36,019 nt of DNA from Cryomorphaceae bacterium (GTDB lineage: Bacteria; Bacteroidota; Bacteroidia; Flavobacteriales; Flavobacteriaceae), in the NCBI GenBank assembly GCA_003331875.1, contig QOQA01000017.1:1-36019 (forward strand), given 5' to 3'. Positions within the stretch are counted from its first letter, which is position 1. Every line of letters starts with the position of its first letter. This document shows, piece by piece, positions 9,254 to 18,572 of the stretch. A model generated the notes under the pieces. It ran no database searches. It saw nothing but the letters and a program-made list of their open reading frames with translations, and was not told where the DNA came from. The position numbers and the translations under genes are program-made.

Positions 9254-11158
9254 ATGAGTAAAATAATTGGTATAGACTTAGGTACAACGAATTCATGTGT
9301 TTCCGTTATGGAGGGAAATGAACCTGTTGTAATCCCTAATGCTGAAGGAAAAAGAACAACTCCCTCTGTTATAGGTTTTGTTGATGGTGGCGAAATTAAA
9401 GTAGGGGATCCTGCTAAAAGACAAGCTGTAACTAACCCAACAAAGACTATTTCATCAATCAAAAGATTTATGGGTAGTAAGTTTTCTGAGTCAAAAGAAG
9501 ATGCAAAAAGATCACCTTATAAAGTTGTGAAAGGTGATAATGATACTGCAAGGGTAGATATTGATGGAAGATTATACACTCCTCAAGAGCTTTCTGCAAT
9601 GATTTTACAAAAAATGAAAAAAACTGCAGAGGACTATCTTGGAACTACTGTTAGTGAGGCGGTGGTTACTGTTCCAGCCTATTTTAACGATGCTCAAAGA
9701 CAGGCAACTAAAGAGGCAGGGGAAATCTCTGGATTAAAAGTTCAAAGAATAATTAATGAACCAACAGCTGCAGCACTTGCCTATGGTTTAGATAAGTCAG
9801 GCAAAGATCAAAAGATTGCAGTTTATGATCTTGGTGGAGGTACGTTTGATATTTCAATTTTAGAGCTTGGTGATGGTGTTTTTGAAGTACTATCTACTAA
9901 CGGTGATACTAGACTTGGTGGTGATGATTTTGATGATGCAATTATACAATGGATGTCATTTGAATACGAAGAAGAAGAAGGTGTAGATTTAAGGAAAGAC
10001 CCTATGGCATTACAAAGGCTTAAAGAGGCTGCTGAAAAAGCAAAAATAGAACTTTCAGCCTCTACTCAAACTGAAATTAATCTTCCATACATAACAGCTA
10101 CAGGCTCTGGCCCAAAACATCTTGTTAAAACATTAACAAGGGCAAAGTTCGAGCAATTGAGTACTGATTTAGTTAAGAGGTCAATGGAGCCTGTAAAAAA
10201 GGCTTTAAAAGACGCTTCTCTAAACAAGAGTGATATTGACGAAATAATTCTTGTAGGTGGATCAACTAGAATACCTGTTATTCAAAACGAGGTCGAAAAG
10301 TTTTTTGGTAAAAAACCCTCTAAAGGTGTAAATCCAGATGAGGTTGTGGCCGTTGGTGCTGCAATACAGGGTGGAGTTTTAACAGGTGATGTAAAGGATG
10401 TTTTACTTTTAGATGTTACTCCACTTTCTTTAGGTATAGAAACTATGGGTGGGGTTATGACAAAATTGATTGAATCTAATACCACGATTCCTGCAAAAAA
10501 ATCACAGATTTTCTCAACAGCTGCTGATAATCAGCCATCTGTTGAGATTCATGTTTTACAGGGAGATAGAGCAATGGCCACTGATAATAAAACAATTGGA
10601 CGATTTCATCTAGATGGGATACCCCCATCACCAAGAGGAACACCACAGATTGAAGTTACATTCGATATAGATGCCAATGGACTAATACATGTTACAGCAC
10701 TTGATAAGGCTACAAATAAATCACAAGACATAAGAATTGAAGCATCTTCTGGTTTAACGGAAGAAGAAATCGAAAAAATGAAACAAGAAGCCGAGGCAAA
10801 TGCTGATTCTGATAAAAAGCTGAAAGATGATGCTGATACTGTTAATAGTGCGGATGCAATGATTTTTCAAACTGAATCTCAACTTAAGGAACATGGTGAT
10901 AAGCTCCCAGATGAAAAAAAGAAGGCAATTGAGGATGCGCTAAAATCTCTGAAAAAAGCTCATGAATCTAAAGAAGTTGATAAAATAAAGTCAGAACTAG
11001 AGAAGGTTAATGAGGCTTGGAAAAATGCATCTGAGGAACTATATAAAGCTCAAGCAGAAAATCAAGCTCCAGAAAACCCACCAAATGATCAAAAAAAATC
11101 ATCTAAAAAAGATGATAATGATGATGTTCAGGATGTTGATTTTGAAGAAGTTAAATAA
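9254..11158 (+). CDS. dnaK: Hsp70 chaperone DnaK
   Basis: ATP-driven chaperone that binds and releases unfolded polypeptides with DnaJ and GrpE in the cytoplasm. 634 residues. The ATPase domain (1 to about 385) starts [17 protein letters not shown] and includes [17 protein letters not shown], the phosphate-binding [13 protein letters not shown] and VGGSTRIP. The interdomain linker is [15 protein letters not shown]; the substrate-binding domain and helical lid follow, ending in the acidic DVDFEEVK tail common in Bacteroidota. dnaJ and grpE are not next to it. It starts at an ATG preceded by A/T-rich DNA with no Shine-Dalgarno sequence. Confidence 0.98.
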   Translation: MSKIIGIDLGTTNSCVSVMEGNEPVVIPNAEGKRTTPSVIGFVDGGEIKVGDPAKRQAVTNPTKTISSIKRFMGSKFSESKEDAKRSPYKVVKGDNDTARVDIDGRLYTPQELSAMILQKMKKTAEDYLGTTVSEAVVTVPAYFNDAQRQATKEAGEISGLKVQRIINEPTAAALAYGLDKSGKDQKIAVYDLGGGTFDISILELGDGVFEVLSTNGDTRLGGDDFDDAIIQWMSFEYEEEEGVDLRKDPMALQRLKEAAEKAKIELSASTQTEINLPYITATGSGPKHLVKTLTRAKFEQLSTDLVKRSMEPVKKALKDASLNKSDIDEIILVGGSTRIPVIQNEVEKFFGKKPSKGVNPDEVVAVGAAIQGGVLTGDVKDVLLLDVTPLSLGIETMGGVMTKLIESNTTIPAKKSQIFSTAADNQPSVEIHVLQGDRAMATDNKTIGRFHLDGIPPSPRGTPQIEVTFDIDANGLIHVTALDKATNKSQDIRIEASSGLTEEEIEKMKQEAEANADSDKKLKDDADTVNSADAMIFQTESQLKEHGDKLPDEKKKAIEDALKSLKKAHESKEVDKIKSELEKVNEAWKNASEELYKAQAENQAPENPPNDQKKSSKKDDNDDVQDVDFEEVK

Positions 11159-11194
11159 TTTATTAATTTATCAAAATAATACTATTATATATCA

Positions 11195-11202
11195 TAAATT
11201 TG
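11195..11202 (+). promoter_or_regulatory. Bacteroidota -7 element TAAATTTG before the PAS-UbiA gene
   Basis: Perfect TAnnTTTG match ending 17 bases before ATG 11220. It suggests that the PAS-UbiA/CPBP/small membrane protein group is transcribed separately from dnaK, with a leader of about a dozen bases. No clear -33 TTG is seen. Confidence 0.55.
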
Positions 11203-11219
11203 CACTTTAAATCTAAATA

Positions 11220-12584
11220 ATGAAAAGTGTTATTATTTGTGATATGGAGGGTGTCATTGAGACTATAAATTCCGATGGCGAAAAATTATTTGGTTATAGC
11301 AATGAAGAACTTGTTGGAAAAAAAAGAGTATCCCTATTCTCTGCTGGAGAAATAGTAATTCAAAATGTAGGAATGTGGTTATCACAGGCTAATAAAAAAG
11401 GTCAGTATTCCACCAAAACATTTTTTATTAATAAAAACGGGAAAAAGTTTAATGCTCAAATTAAAATAACACCAACATTTGCAAATGGAAAAAATAATCC
11501 TCAAACAGGATACTGTGGTATTACTGTCCCAATTAAAGAGGAGGTAGAAATTCCCATAAAATTTTCTACAATCTTTATAAAATGGGCTTTTGCTATAACA
11601 AGGGGAGGTTTTACCAGTGCATCACTCTTTCCTATTTTTGCTGTTGCTGCCTTTCTGGCTGGGTCAGGGGATAATTTATTTAGCCCCTTATCTTTGTTAT
11701 TGTGCTCTGTGGGAATAGTTTTCTTACATGTTTCTTCAAATTTATTTAATGATTATTATGATGTCAAGGATGGTACAGATGGAGCTAATACTGAATACTT
11801 TAATGCAGGTCTAAACTCAACAGTGCTTGAGGGTGCTCAGCTATCGGGTGGAAGTAGAGCAGTTGAATTGGGATTAATCACTCATACTGGAACTCTTTCA
11901 TTAGCAAGAAAAATGTTAATTGCAGCCATGTTGGTAACGTTAGGTTTGATGGTTAATAGCTTTTACGTTACAGGTGAATTTTCAAATGCCTTAAACGCAC
12001 TATTTGTAGGTATTTCTGGAGGATTATTAGGTTACTTTTATACAGCAAGGCCATTAAGATTAGTAGCTAGAAGAGGCTTAGGTGAGTTAGCCATATTTTT
12101 ATCATTTGGCCCCTTGATGACCTTAGGAGCTCTGCTCGCCATTTCATCATCAACAATTGAAGTCTTTTCTGATCAATTTTACCTAGCATTATTATTAGGA
12201 ATTCCTCATGGATTATTAACCACAAATATCCTTTACATAAATCAATATCCAGATAGCTCAAGTGATGCCATTACTGGAAAAAATCATTTAGTTGTGACTT
12301 TTGGTAAAAAAAATGCTCGCTGGGGTTATTTGATAATTTTATGTGCAGCATTTTTATCATCAATATTGCTAATACCTATTTTAGAACTTTATTTAGTTTC
12401 TTTTAATAAAAATATTTTCTTAGTCGGAAATATTCTTCTATTTGCATATGGATTATATGCCTTCTCTAATTTGTATAAAAATTACAATAAAAGGGAACTA
12501 ATTAAATCTAACCTTATGACTATTTACCTTCAAATTTTCTATGGTTTATTCACTATTTTTATACTAAATTTATTTTTTATATAA
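11220..12584 (+). CDS. PAS domain-UbiA prenyltransferase fusion (MenA-like)
   Basis: Residues 1 to about 108 look like a PAS sensor domain (VIICDMEGVIETINSDGEKLFGYSNEELVGK, split here by sense: ICDMEGVIETIN then GYSNEELVGK, ending TGYCGITVPI). Residues 115-454 are a polytopic UbiA prenyltransferase. Both Asp-rich motifs are present: NDYYDVKDGTD (177-187) and PDSSSDAITGK (344-354), with YTARPLRLVARRGLGEL between them. UbiA enzymes transfer a polyprenyl chain to an aromatic acceptor in the membrane; the motifs are nearest to MenA (menaquinone) types, but the acceptor is not proven. A cytosolic PAS fused to a prenyltransferase suggests control by redox, ligand or light; this is inference. The stop overlaps the next ATG by one base (TAATG). 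Confidence 0.85.
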   Translation: MKSVIICDMEGVIETINSDGEKLFGYSNEELVGKKRVSLFSAGEIVIQNVGMWLSQANKKGQYSTKTFFINKNGKKFNAQIKITPTFANGKNNPQTGYCGITVPIKEEVEIPIKFSTIFIKWAFAITRGGFTSASLFPIFAVAAFLAGSGDNLFSPLSLLLCSVGIVFLHVSSNLFNDYYDVKDGTDGANTEYFNAGLNSTVLEGAQLSGGSRAVELGLITHTGTLSLARKMLIAAMLVTLGLMVNSFYVTGEFSNALNALFVGISGGLLGYFYTARPLRLVARRGLGELAIFLSFGPLMTLGALLAISSSTIEVFSDQFYLALLLGIPHGLLTTNILYINQYPDSSSDAITGKNHLVVTFGKKNARWGYLIILCAAFLSSILLIPILELYLVSFNKNIFLVGNILLFAYGLYAFSNLYKNYNKRELIKSNLMTIYLQIFYGLFTIFILNLFFI

Positions 12585-13501
12585 TGTTTATAGAAAACGT
12601 TAAAAATACGCAAAATGAGTGGTGGAGATATCTATTAGTTGGTCCATTAATAATAGTTGTCTTTTGGCAATTTTTAGGTGCTATCCCATTGTTAATTGGT
12701 CTATTTTCTGTTGCAGATTTAGATAAATTACAAACCTTGAACGAATCAAATTTTTTAAGTGCATTTCCTAACTATAATATTGGTTTCGCACTCTTCTGTA
12801 TAACCTTTTTGGTAGGTCTGATTGGAATTTTCTTTACTGTTAAAGTTGTTCATAAACAAACAATAAAAACCCTAACAACATCAAGAAATAAGGTTGATTT
12901 TAAAAGAATTTTAACTGGTTTTTTTGTGATTGCAACCGTCAATGCTATTGGAATTATAGTTGCCTATTTATACGATCCAAGTGTTTATGAGTTTAACTTT
13001 AAACCAGAATCTTTCTTTTACCTATTTTTAATAGCAATTTTTTTATTACCCTTTCAAACCAGTTTCGAAGAGTATCTTGTTAGAGGTTATTTATTACAAG
13101 GAATAGGTATTACAACTAAAAGTAGACTTCTTGCACTTTTAATTCCTACTTTATTGTTTGCCTTATTACATCTGGCCAATCCTGAGATAGATAAAATGGG
13201 CTATGGTTTTCTTGGTGCATACTTTATTATGGGACTTGTTTGGGGAATATGCACACTAATGGATGATGGCCTAGAACTTGCGTTAGGTATGCATTTTGGG
13301 AATAATTTCATTGGTATTTTGCTTATGACTGCTGATTGGACTGTTCTTCAAACAGATTCTATATTCAAATATGTGGGTGAACCGAATATGTCAATCATGT
13401 TTTTTACATCAATTCCTTTACAAATTTTAATTCTTCTTTATTTTTCAAATAAGTATAAATGGACTAACTGGAGAGAAAAACTGCTTGGAACTTTAAATTG
13501 A
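12584..13501 (+). CDS. CPBP-family intramembrane metalloprotease/glutamic protease
   Basis: 305-residue polytopic membrane protein with about eight hydrophobic segments. It carries all the CPBP (CAAX protease and bacteriocin-processing, Abi) motifs: EEYLVR with Glu162-Glu163 and Arg167, FALLH with His196, and HFGNN with His237 and Asn240/241. The family cleaves substrates within the membrane; eukaryotic relatives process prenylated CAAX proteins, and bacterial roles vary. It is coupled to the PAS-UbiA gene by a one-base overlap, so a shared role in prenyl-lipid or membrane-protein handling is possible but unproven. Confidence 0.85.
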   Translation: MFIENVKNTQNEWWRYLLVGPLIIVVFWQFLGAIPLLIGLFSVADLDKLQTLNESNFLSAFPNYNIGFALFCITFLVGLIGIFFTVKVVHKQTIKTLTTSRNKVDFKRILTGFFVIATVNAIGIIVAYLYDPSVYEFNFKPESFFYLFLIAIFLLPFQTSFEEYLVRGYLLQGIGITTKSRLLALLIPTLLFALLHLANPEIDKMGYGFLGAYFIMGLVWGICTLMDDGLELALGMHFGNNFIGILLMTADWTVLQTDSIFKYVGEPNMSIMFFTSIPLQILILLYFSNKYKWTNWREKLLGTLN

Positions 13502-13507
13502 AGTGTA

Positions 13508-13681
13508 ATGAATAAAAATACCATATTTGCTTGGGGATCTTTTATAATGACCTTACTTGGAATAGCCCTGATATTATTAGGCGTCTTAAAATATTCAGAA
13601 TATGCAATTGGTTTTTCTGTTGTTGGTGTCGGATTTATTGCTATTGGCTGGGCTTTTAATGCCCTCAAAGGTAGGATTTAA
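13508..13681 (+). CDS. small two-helix membrane protein (57 residues)
   Basis: Runs from ATG 13508 to TAA 13679-13681. It starts MNKNTIFAWGSFIMTLLGIA and has two hydrophobic segments (about 6-25 and 32-50), a short loop (LKYSEY) and a basic end ALKGRI. From memory it resembles a short flavobacterial family named CAL67264-type membrane protein; function unknown. It follows the CPBP gene by 6 bases and is probably the third gene of that operon. Its stop overlaps the convergent fumC stop on a TTAA. Confidence 0.78.
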   Translation: MNKNTIFAWGSFIMTLLGIALILLGVLKYSEYAIGFSVVGVGFIAIGWAFNALKGRI

Positions 13682-15066
13682 ACCATGTCCTCAGGTTTTA
13701 CCCAATCTTTAAATTGTTTTTTAGTAACAAAACCTGACTTGATTGCCTCCTCTTCCAGTGTAGTACCATTTTTGTAGGCTTTATTGGCGATTTCGGCTGC
13801 TTTGTAGTATCCTATTCTTTTGTTGAGTGCTGTTACAAGCATTAGTGAGCTATTAAGATGTTGGTTGATTTTTTCTTTATTAGCCTTTAAACCGCTCAGA
13901 CAGTTTTTACCAAAGCTTTCGATAGAATCAGACAACAAGTGAATGGATTCAATTAATTTATGAGCAATAACAGGCTTGAATGCATTAAGTTCTAAGTGAC
14001 CTTGACTTGCTGCAAAACTTACTGTTGTATCGTTTCCGAGAACTTGTGTACAAACCATAGATACAGCTTCACATTGAGTTGGATTAACTTTTCCAGGCAT
14101 AATCGAACTTCCAGGTTCATTTGCTGGTAGGATTAGTTCTGCAAATCCGGATCTTGGACCGCTTCCCATTAGCCTTATATCATTAACGATTTTAAAAAGA
14201 GAGACAGAAATTTGTTTTAATGCTCCATGAGTTTCAACTAAGGCATCTTTTGATGCTATTGCTTCAAATTTATTTTCTGCAACCTCAAATTTAATTTTTG
14301 TAAAATTAGAAATATTTTTCACCACACTTTTATCAAACCCAACAGGCGCATTAAGTCCAGTGCCAACTGCAGTTCCACCAATTGCCAACTGCTTTAAATG
14401 TATTAGACTATTTCTCAAAGCTTTTAATCCAAATTTCATCTGAGCTTCATAACCAGAAAATTCTTGACCGAGTCTGATTGGAGTTGCATCCATCATATGT
14501 GTCCTGCCAATTTTAATATCGTTATTAAATTCTTCTTTTTTTATTTTAAGAATTTTTATAAATGATTCAACTGATGGAATAAACTTTTCATTTAAGAGCT
14601 TCATTACAGCAATATTTATTACCGTTGGAAAAGTATCATTAGATGATTGGGACATGTTAACCTCATCATTAGCTTTAATATATTTTGAATCATCAAGCGT
14701 TTTACCTATTAATAAGTTTGCTCTATTTGAAATTACTTCGTTGATATTCATATTAGTTTGTGTTCCAGAACCTGTCTGCCAAATAACTAATGGAAATTCA
14801 AGATTATGTTTGTTGTTTAAAATTTCATCACATATTTCTGATATTAATTTCATTTTTCTTTCATCAAGGTTAATTAATTCATTGTTTGAGATTGCACAAC
14901 ATTTTTTTAGAATTGCGAATGAATGAATAATTTCAATAGGCATTGAATAAGGCTGGCCAATTTTGAAATTATTTATTGACCTTTGAGTTTGAGGCCCCCA
15001 GAGAGCATTTTTTATTATCTTAACTTGACCAAGAGTGTCAGATTCAATTCTAAATTTTTTTTCCAT
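13678..15066 (-). CDS. fumC: fumarate hydratase, class II
   Basis: Reversibly hydrates fumarate to malate in the TCA cycle; cofactor-free homotetramer. 462 residues, standard length. Signatures: VIWQTGSGTQTNMNINEVI, the loop SQSSNDTFPT, GRTHMMDATPI and the catalytic-serine loop GSSIMPGKVNPTQCE. It has its own promoter with a near-zero leader (TAAATTTG, 15071-15078) and converges with the 57-residue membrane protein gene. Confidence 0.97.
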   Translation of the reverse strand: MEKKFRIESDTLGQVKIIKNALWGPQTQRSINNFKIGQPYSMPIEIIHSFAILKKCCAISNNELINLDERKMKLISEICDEILNNKHNLEFPLVIWQTGSGTQTNMNINEVISNRANLLIGKTLDDSKYIKANDEVNMSQSSNDTFPTVINIAVMKLLNEKFIPSVESFIKILKIKKEEFNNDIKIGRTHMMDATPIRLGQEFSGYEAQMKFGLKALRNSLIHLKQLAIGGTAVGTGLNAPVGFDKSVVKNISNFTKIKFEVAENKFEAIASKDALVETHGALKQISVSLFKIVNDIRLMGSGPRSGFAELILPANEPGSSIMPGKVNPTQCEAVSMVCTQVLGNDTTVSFAASQGHLELNAFKPVIAHKLIESIHLLSDSIESFGKNCLSGLKANKEKINQHLNSSLMLVTALNKRIGYYKAAEIANKAYKNGTTLEEEAIKSGFVTKKQFKDWVKPEDMV

Positions 15067-15070
15067 ATTG

Positions 15071-15078
15071 CAAATTTA
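15071..15078 (-). promoter_or_regulatory. Bacteroidota -7 element TAAATTTG before fumC
   Basis: Perfect TAnnTTTG on the minus strand, four bases (CAAT) before the fumC ATG at 15066. Transcription would begin at or next to the A of ATG, predicting a leaderless mRNA. Confidence 0.6.
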
Positions 15079-15145
15079 CGAATTGTTGATAAAGTATTTT
15101 TTTTTCTGTAAAATTCTTTAATCCTTATTACTTATCTTTGAGTAA

Positions 15146-15301
15146 ATGTTTGAATTCGATCAATATCTTGGTTTTCTACTTTTCATGACTGTTGTTACAA
15201 TGGGGTTCTGGTTAATGATTCTCCTACTAACATTCATAATTCCATATTGGGTGACTGGTTCCCTTTTTGAATGGCTAAAAGAAAGAAAAAAAATTAAATA
15301 A
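15146..15301 (+). CDS. small membrane protein of unknown function (51 residues)
   Basis: ATG 15146 to TAA 15299-15301. It starts MFEFDQYLGFLLF and has one or two hydrophobic helices spanning about residues 8-31, then PYWVTGSLFEWLKE and a basic end KERKKIK. The inside-positive C-terminus and the Trp/Phe-rich interface resemble real small membrane proteins. It fills the space between fumC and prfB and stops 2 bases from the prfB stop. I do not recognise a family; moderate confidence that it is translated. Confidence 0.55.
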   Translation: MFEFDQYLGFLLFMTVVTMGFWLMILLLTFIIPYWVTGSLFEWLKERKKIK

Positions 15302-15303
15302 AT

Positions 15304-16387
15304 TTAGTTTAAACTTAGAAGATAAGATTTTAAAAACCTTTCAATATTTCCATTTAGAACTCCCATTGCATCTGTTGTTTCAGTGTTTGTTCTAACATCT
15401 TTAACCATTTTGTATGGATGAAGTACATAATTCCTAATTTGAGATCCCCATTCAATTTTCTTTTTGTTTTGTTCGATTTCTTTCCTCGCTTGCAGCTTTT
15501 TATTTAATTCAATTTCATACAGTTGCGATTTAAGTAATAAAATTGCTTTATTTTTATTGTCAAGTTGAGATCTTGTTTCGGAGTTTTCGATAATTATTCC
15601 AGTAGGTTTGTGTGTTAGTCTTACAGCTGTCTCAATTTTATTAACACTTTGTCCACCTGCTCCACTAGATCTCATAGTTTCCCACTCAATTTCAGAATTA
15701 TTGATTTCAATTTCTATACTATCATCCACTAACGGATAGACATAGACTGATGCGAATGAAGTATGTCTTTTTGCATTACTGTCAAAGGGTGAAATTCTAA
15801 CTAATCTATGTACACCATTCTCGCCTTTAAGCCATCCAAAGCCATATTCCCCATCAATTTGGATTGTAATTGTTTTTATGCCGGCAACATCCCCATCAAT
15901 ACAATTTAATTCTTTAGTTTTAAAGTTTCTTTTTTCACACCACATCAGGTACATTCTTGAAATCATTTGAGCCCAATCACAACTTTCAGTCCCTCCGGCA
16001 CCTGCTGTTATTTGAATAATTGCTGACATTTCATCACCTTCGTTTGAAAGCATATTTTTAAATTCAAGGGACTCCAAACTTTCTTTTGCTTTTTCATAAG
16101 CATTATTAATTTCTGCTTCATCAATTTCTTTATTTTTAAAAAACTCATAAAGTACTTCCAACTCATCACAAAATTCTGATGTTTCTTTAAATTCAGACAC
16201 CTTATTTTTTGTTAAACTAAGTCTTTTTAAAATCAGCTGAGCTTTCTTAGAATCTTTCCAAAAGTTGTCTTTAATGGTTTTGTTTTCTAGTTCAGAAATT
16301 ATTTTATTTTTTTCATTTAGGTCAAAGATACCTCCTTAAAGCACCAAGGCGTTCAATTAAATCTCTGATTAGGTCTGATGTTACCAC
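15304..16387 (-). CDS. prfB: peptide chain release factor 2 (programmed +1 frameshift)
   Basis: Recognises UGA and UAA stop codons and triggers peptide release. The gene is in two frames. It starts at GTG 16387 ([21 protein letters not shown], 21 codons), meets an in-frame TGA at 16324-16322, and continues after a +1 shift at CTT with [12 protein letters not shown] to the stop at 15304, giving 360 residues. Without the shift only a 298-residue fragment from an internal GTG (16200) is seen. The SPF recognition motif (VRISPFDSN) and catalytic GGQ ([11 protein letters not shown]) are intact. Release factor 2 autoregulates through this frameshift: low RF2 slows termination at the TGA and favours the shift. 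Confidence 0.96.
16321..16336 (-). promoter_or_regulatory. RF2 recoding site AGGAGGTATCTTTGAC
   Basis: Minus-strand AGG AGG TAT CTT TGA C: the classic slippery CTT-TGA-C preceded by a strong anti-Shine-Dalgarno complement (AGGAGG) at the spacing that stimulates +1 shifting. The Shine-Dalgarno-like hexamer is notable because the ordinary gene starts in this window lack one. Confidence 0.95.
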
Positions 16388-16391
16388 TTAG

Positions 16392-16399
16392 TAAATTTA
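16392..16399 (-). promoter_or_regulatory. near-consensus -7 element TAAATTTA before prfB
   Basis: One mismatch from TAnnTTTG, four bases before GTG 16387. The same spacing as the perfect sites elsewhere supports both the promoter and the GTG start, with a leaderless transcript. Confidence 0.35.
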
Positions 16400-16431
16400 A
16401 ATAATTAATTGTTTTTAAAATCATCATAAAT

Positions 16432-16439
16432 TATATTTA
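16432..16439 (+). promoter_or_regulatory. near-consensus -7 element TATATTTA before the threonine aldolase gene
   Basis: One mismatch from TAnnTTTG, five bases before ATG 16445, again the leaderless spacing. Confidence 0.33.
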
Positions 16440-16444
16440 CTGTT

Positions 16445-17485
16445 ATGGAAATTAATTTAATTAGCGATACTGTTACAAAACCATCCACTGGCATGCTAAA
16501 TTTTATGTATGATTGTAATGTCGGTGATGATGTTTTTAAGCAAGATCCAACTGTAAATGAACTTGAAAAAAAAGTATCTTCTTTATTTGGAATGGATCGT
16601 GCCTTATTTTTCCCCTCAGGAACTATGGCAAATCAATCTGCAATTAATATCCTTACAAATCCCGGAGATCAATTGATTTGTAGTAAATATGCTCATGTAT
16701 ATAATTACGAGGGCGGTGGGGTAAGCTTTAATTCTGGTGTTTCTTGTAAATTAATTGATAAACCTAGGGGTTTATTTAATGATGCAGATGTTATTGATGC
16801 AATAAATCCACCTGATTTTTACCATAGCCCAAGCACTTCGCTTGTTTGTATTGAAAATACAACCAATAAAGGAGGGGGGGCGTGTTGGGATTTAGACGAA
16901 ATAAAAAAAATAAAGAAAGTTTGTAGTGAAAATAATTTGAAACTTCACCTTGATGGTGCTAGAATATGGAATGCATGTGTAGAAAAAGGTTATGAGTATT
17001 CTGATTTTGGGAAATTATTTGAAACAATATCAGTTTGTTTAAGTAAAGGGCTCGGATGTCCTGTTGGATCAATTTTAATTTGTAAGGAAAAATACTTTCA
17101 GAAAGCATTAAAAATCAGAAAAATATTTGGTGGAGGTATGAGACAATCTGGATATCTAGCAGCATGTGGAATATATGCCCTTGATAATAATATTAAAAGT
17201 CTAAGTCATGACCACATTAGAGCCAAAGAGATATCAAATTTGCTTAAAAGATCATATTTTGTTGAGGAGGTTTTTCCAGTCGAAACCAATATTATTATTT
17301 TTAGAAATAAAGATCAATTTTCCACAGTAGACTTTATTAATTTTATGGATAATAATGATGTTAGATTGATAAGTATGGGAGATAATAAACTAAGACTCGT
17401 TACCCATTCAGATTATACAGATAATCATCACGAAAAATTCATGAATTTACTATCAAAAATCAATGCAGAAAATCTTTTGAAGTAA
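16445..17485 (+). CDS. ltaE: L-threonine aldolase (low specificity), PLP enzyme
   Basis: Fold-type I PLP enzyme that splits threonine/allo-threonine into glycine and acetaldehyde. 346 residues. Motifs: NLISDTVTKPS at the N-terminus, GDDVFKQDPTVNELE, FPSGTMANQSA, HLDGARIWNA (PLP-binding Asp170 and Arg173) and the Schiff-base lysine Lys201 in CLSKGLGCPVGS. GGGMRQSGYLAACG is also typical of the family. It is the first gene of a long plus-strand run; 43 bases separate it from the beta-synthase gene, which has its own promoter. Confidence 0.92.
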   Translation: MEINLISDTVTKPSTGMLNFMYDCNVGDDVFKQDPTVNELEKKVSSLFGMDRALFFPSGTMANQSAINILTNPGDQLICSKYAHVYNYEGGGVSFNSGVSCKLIDKPRGLFNDADVIDAINPPDFYHSPSTSLVCIENTTNKGGGACWDLDEIKKIKKVCSENNLKLHLDGARIWNACVEKGYEYSDFGKLFETISVCLSKGLGCPVGSILICKEKYFQKALKIRKIFGGGMRQSGYLAACGIYALDNNIKSLSHDHIRAKEISNLLKRSYFVEEVFPVETNIIIFRNKDQFSTVDFINFMDNNDVRLISMGDNKLRLVTHSDYTDNHHEKFMNLLSKINAENLLK

Positions 17486-17500
17486 CTAATTTTTTTTACC

Positions 17501-17508
17501 TAAATTTG
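17501..17508 (+). promoter_or_regulatory. Bacteroidota -7 element TAAATTTG before the beta-synthase gene
   Basis: Perfect TAnnTTTG in the 43-base gap after the threonine aldolase gene; 20 bases before ATG 17529. It would drive the beta-synthase/oxoamine synthase pair. Confidence 0.5.
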
Positions 17509-17528
17509 CTGACAGATTATGTTCTTGT

Positions 17529-18569
17529 ATGAAACAAGATTTTGATGTACATGAAAATATACTTTCCCTCATAGGAAAAACACCCCTAATAAGATTAAAT
17601 AAAGTAACTAAGGGGATAGCTGGTTCACACTTTTGTAAATATGAAGCTTACAACCCTGGACATTCTAACAAGGATAGAATTGCTCTACACATAATTAAAA
17701 ATGCTGAAGAATCAGGTTTAATTGATAATGATTCAACTATAATTGAGACTAGTTCAGGTAATACTGGATTCAGTCTTTCAATGATTGCAATGGTTAAAGG
17801 ATATAAATGTATTGTTGCTGTATCCTCAAAATCATCACCTGATAAAATTGATATGTTGAAATCTATGGGTGCAAAAGTCTATGTTTGTCCATCAAATGTA
17901 CCTGCTGATGACAGTCGATCCTATTATCAAGTTGCAAAAAGACTAAATGAAGAGATAAAAGATTCTTTTTATGTAAATCAATACTTTAATCATTTGAATA
18001 TAGATGCTCATTATCAAACAACAGGACCAGAAATATGGAATCAAACAAATGGTAAAATAACCCATCTCGTGGCTAGTAGCGGAACTGGTGGTACAATTTC
18101 CGGAATTGGTCGATATTTAAAAGAAAAAAATAGAGGCATTAAAATTATTGGTGTGGATGCTTATGGTTCAGTGCTTAAAAAATTCCATGAAACTGGTGAG
18201 TTTGATGAATCTGAGATTTACCCTTATAGAATTGAGGGAATGGGAAAAAATTTAATTCCAACCTCGACTGATTTTAACGTAATTGATCATTATGAAAAAG
18301 TTACTGATGAAGAAAGTGCACATTGTTCAAGAGATATTGCAACTAAAGAGGGTTTATTTGTTGGATATACATCGGGAGCTTGCTTACAGGCTTTAAAACA
18401 ATTGAATAAAAAAAATGTATTTGAAAAAAATAGTTGTGTTGTATCAATTTTTTGTGATCATGGATCGAGATACATGAGTAAAATATATAGTGATAAATGG
18501 ATGGAAGAGCAGGGCTTTAATTTAAAAACTAGTAAAGAACAATTTTCTTCAATAGAATATATAAAGTAA
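17529..18569 (+). CDS. PLP-dependent beta-synthase (cysteine synthase/CBS family), possible cysteate synthase
   Basis: Fold-type II PLP enzyme of 346 residues that performs beta-replacement on serine-type substrates. The PLP lysine is Lys48 in NPGHSNKDR; the substrate loop is TSSGNTG (74-80) and the phosphate-binding loop SGTGGT (184-189). No C-terminal CBS domains are present, unlike eukaryotic cystathionine beta-synthase. It lies 3 bases upstream of an alpha-oxoamine synthase that resembles the capnine-forming enzyme of flavobacteria, so formation of cysteate from phosphoserine or serine and sulfite is an attractive inference. Plain cysteine synthase or cystathionine beta-synthase activity remains possible. 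Confidence 0.85.
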   Translation: MKQDFDVHENILSLIGKTPLIRLNKVTKGIAGSHFCKYEAYNPGHSNKDRIALHIIKNAEESGLIDNDSTIIETSSGNTGFSLSMIAMVKGYKCIVAVSSKSSPDKIDMLKSMGAKVYVCPSNVPADDSRSYYQVAKRLNEEIKDSFYVNQYFNHLNIDAHYQTTGPEIWNQTNGKITHLVASSGTGGTISGIGRYLKEKNRGIKIIGVDAYGSVLKKFHETGEFDESEIYPYRIEGMGKNLIPTSTDFNVIDHYEKVTDEESAHCSRDIATKEGLFVGYTSGACLQALKQLNKKNVFEKNSCVVSIFCDHGSRYMSKIYSDKWMEEQGFNLKTSKEQFSSIEYIK

Positions 18570-18572
18570 AAG

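Noticed and set aside
10282-10485. 67-residue minus-strand open frame
   Set aside because: Antisense shadow of the conserved dnaK coding region.
15304-16200. 298-residue prfB as a truncated gene or pseudogene
   Set aside because: The missing N-terminus is present upstream in the other frame, joined by an intact programmed frameshift site.
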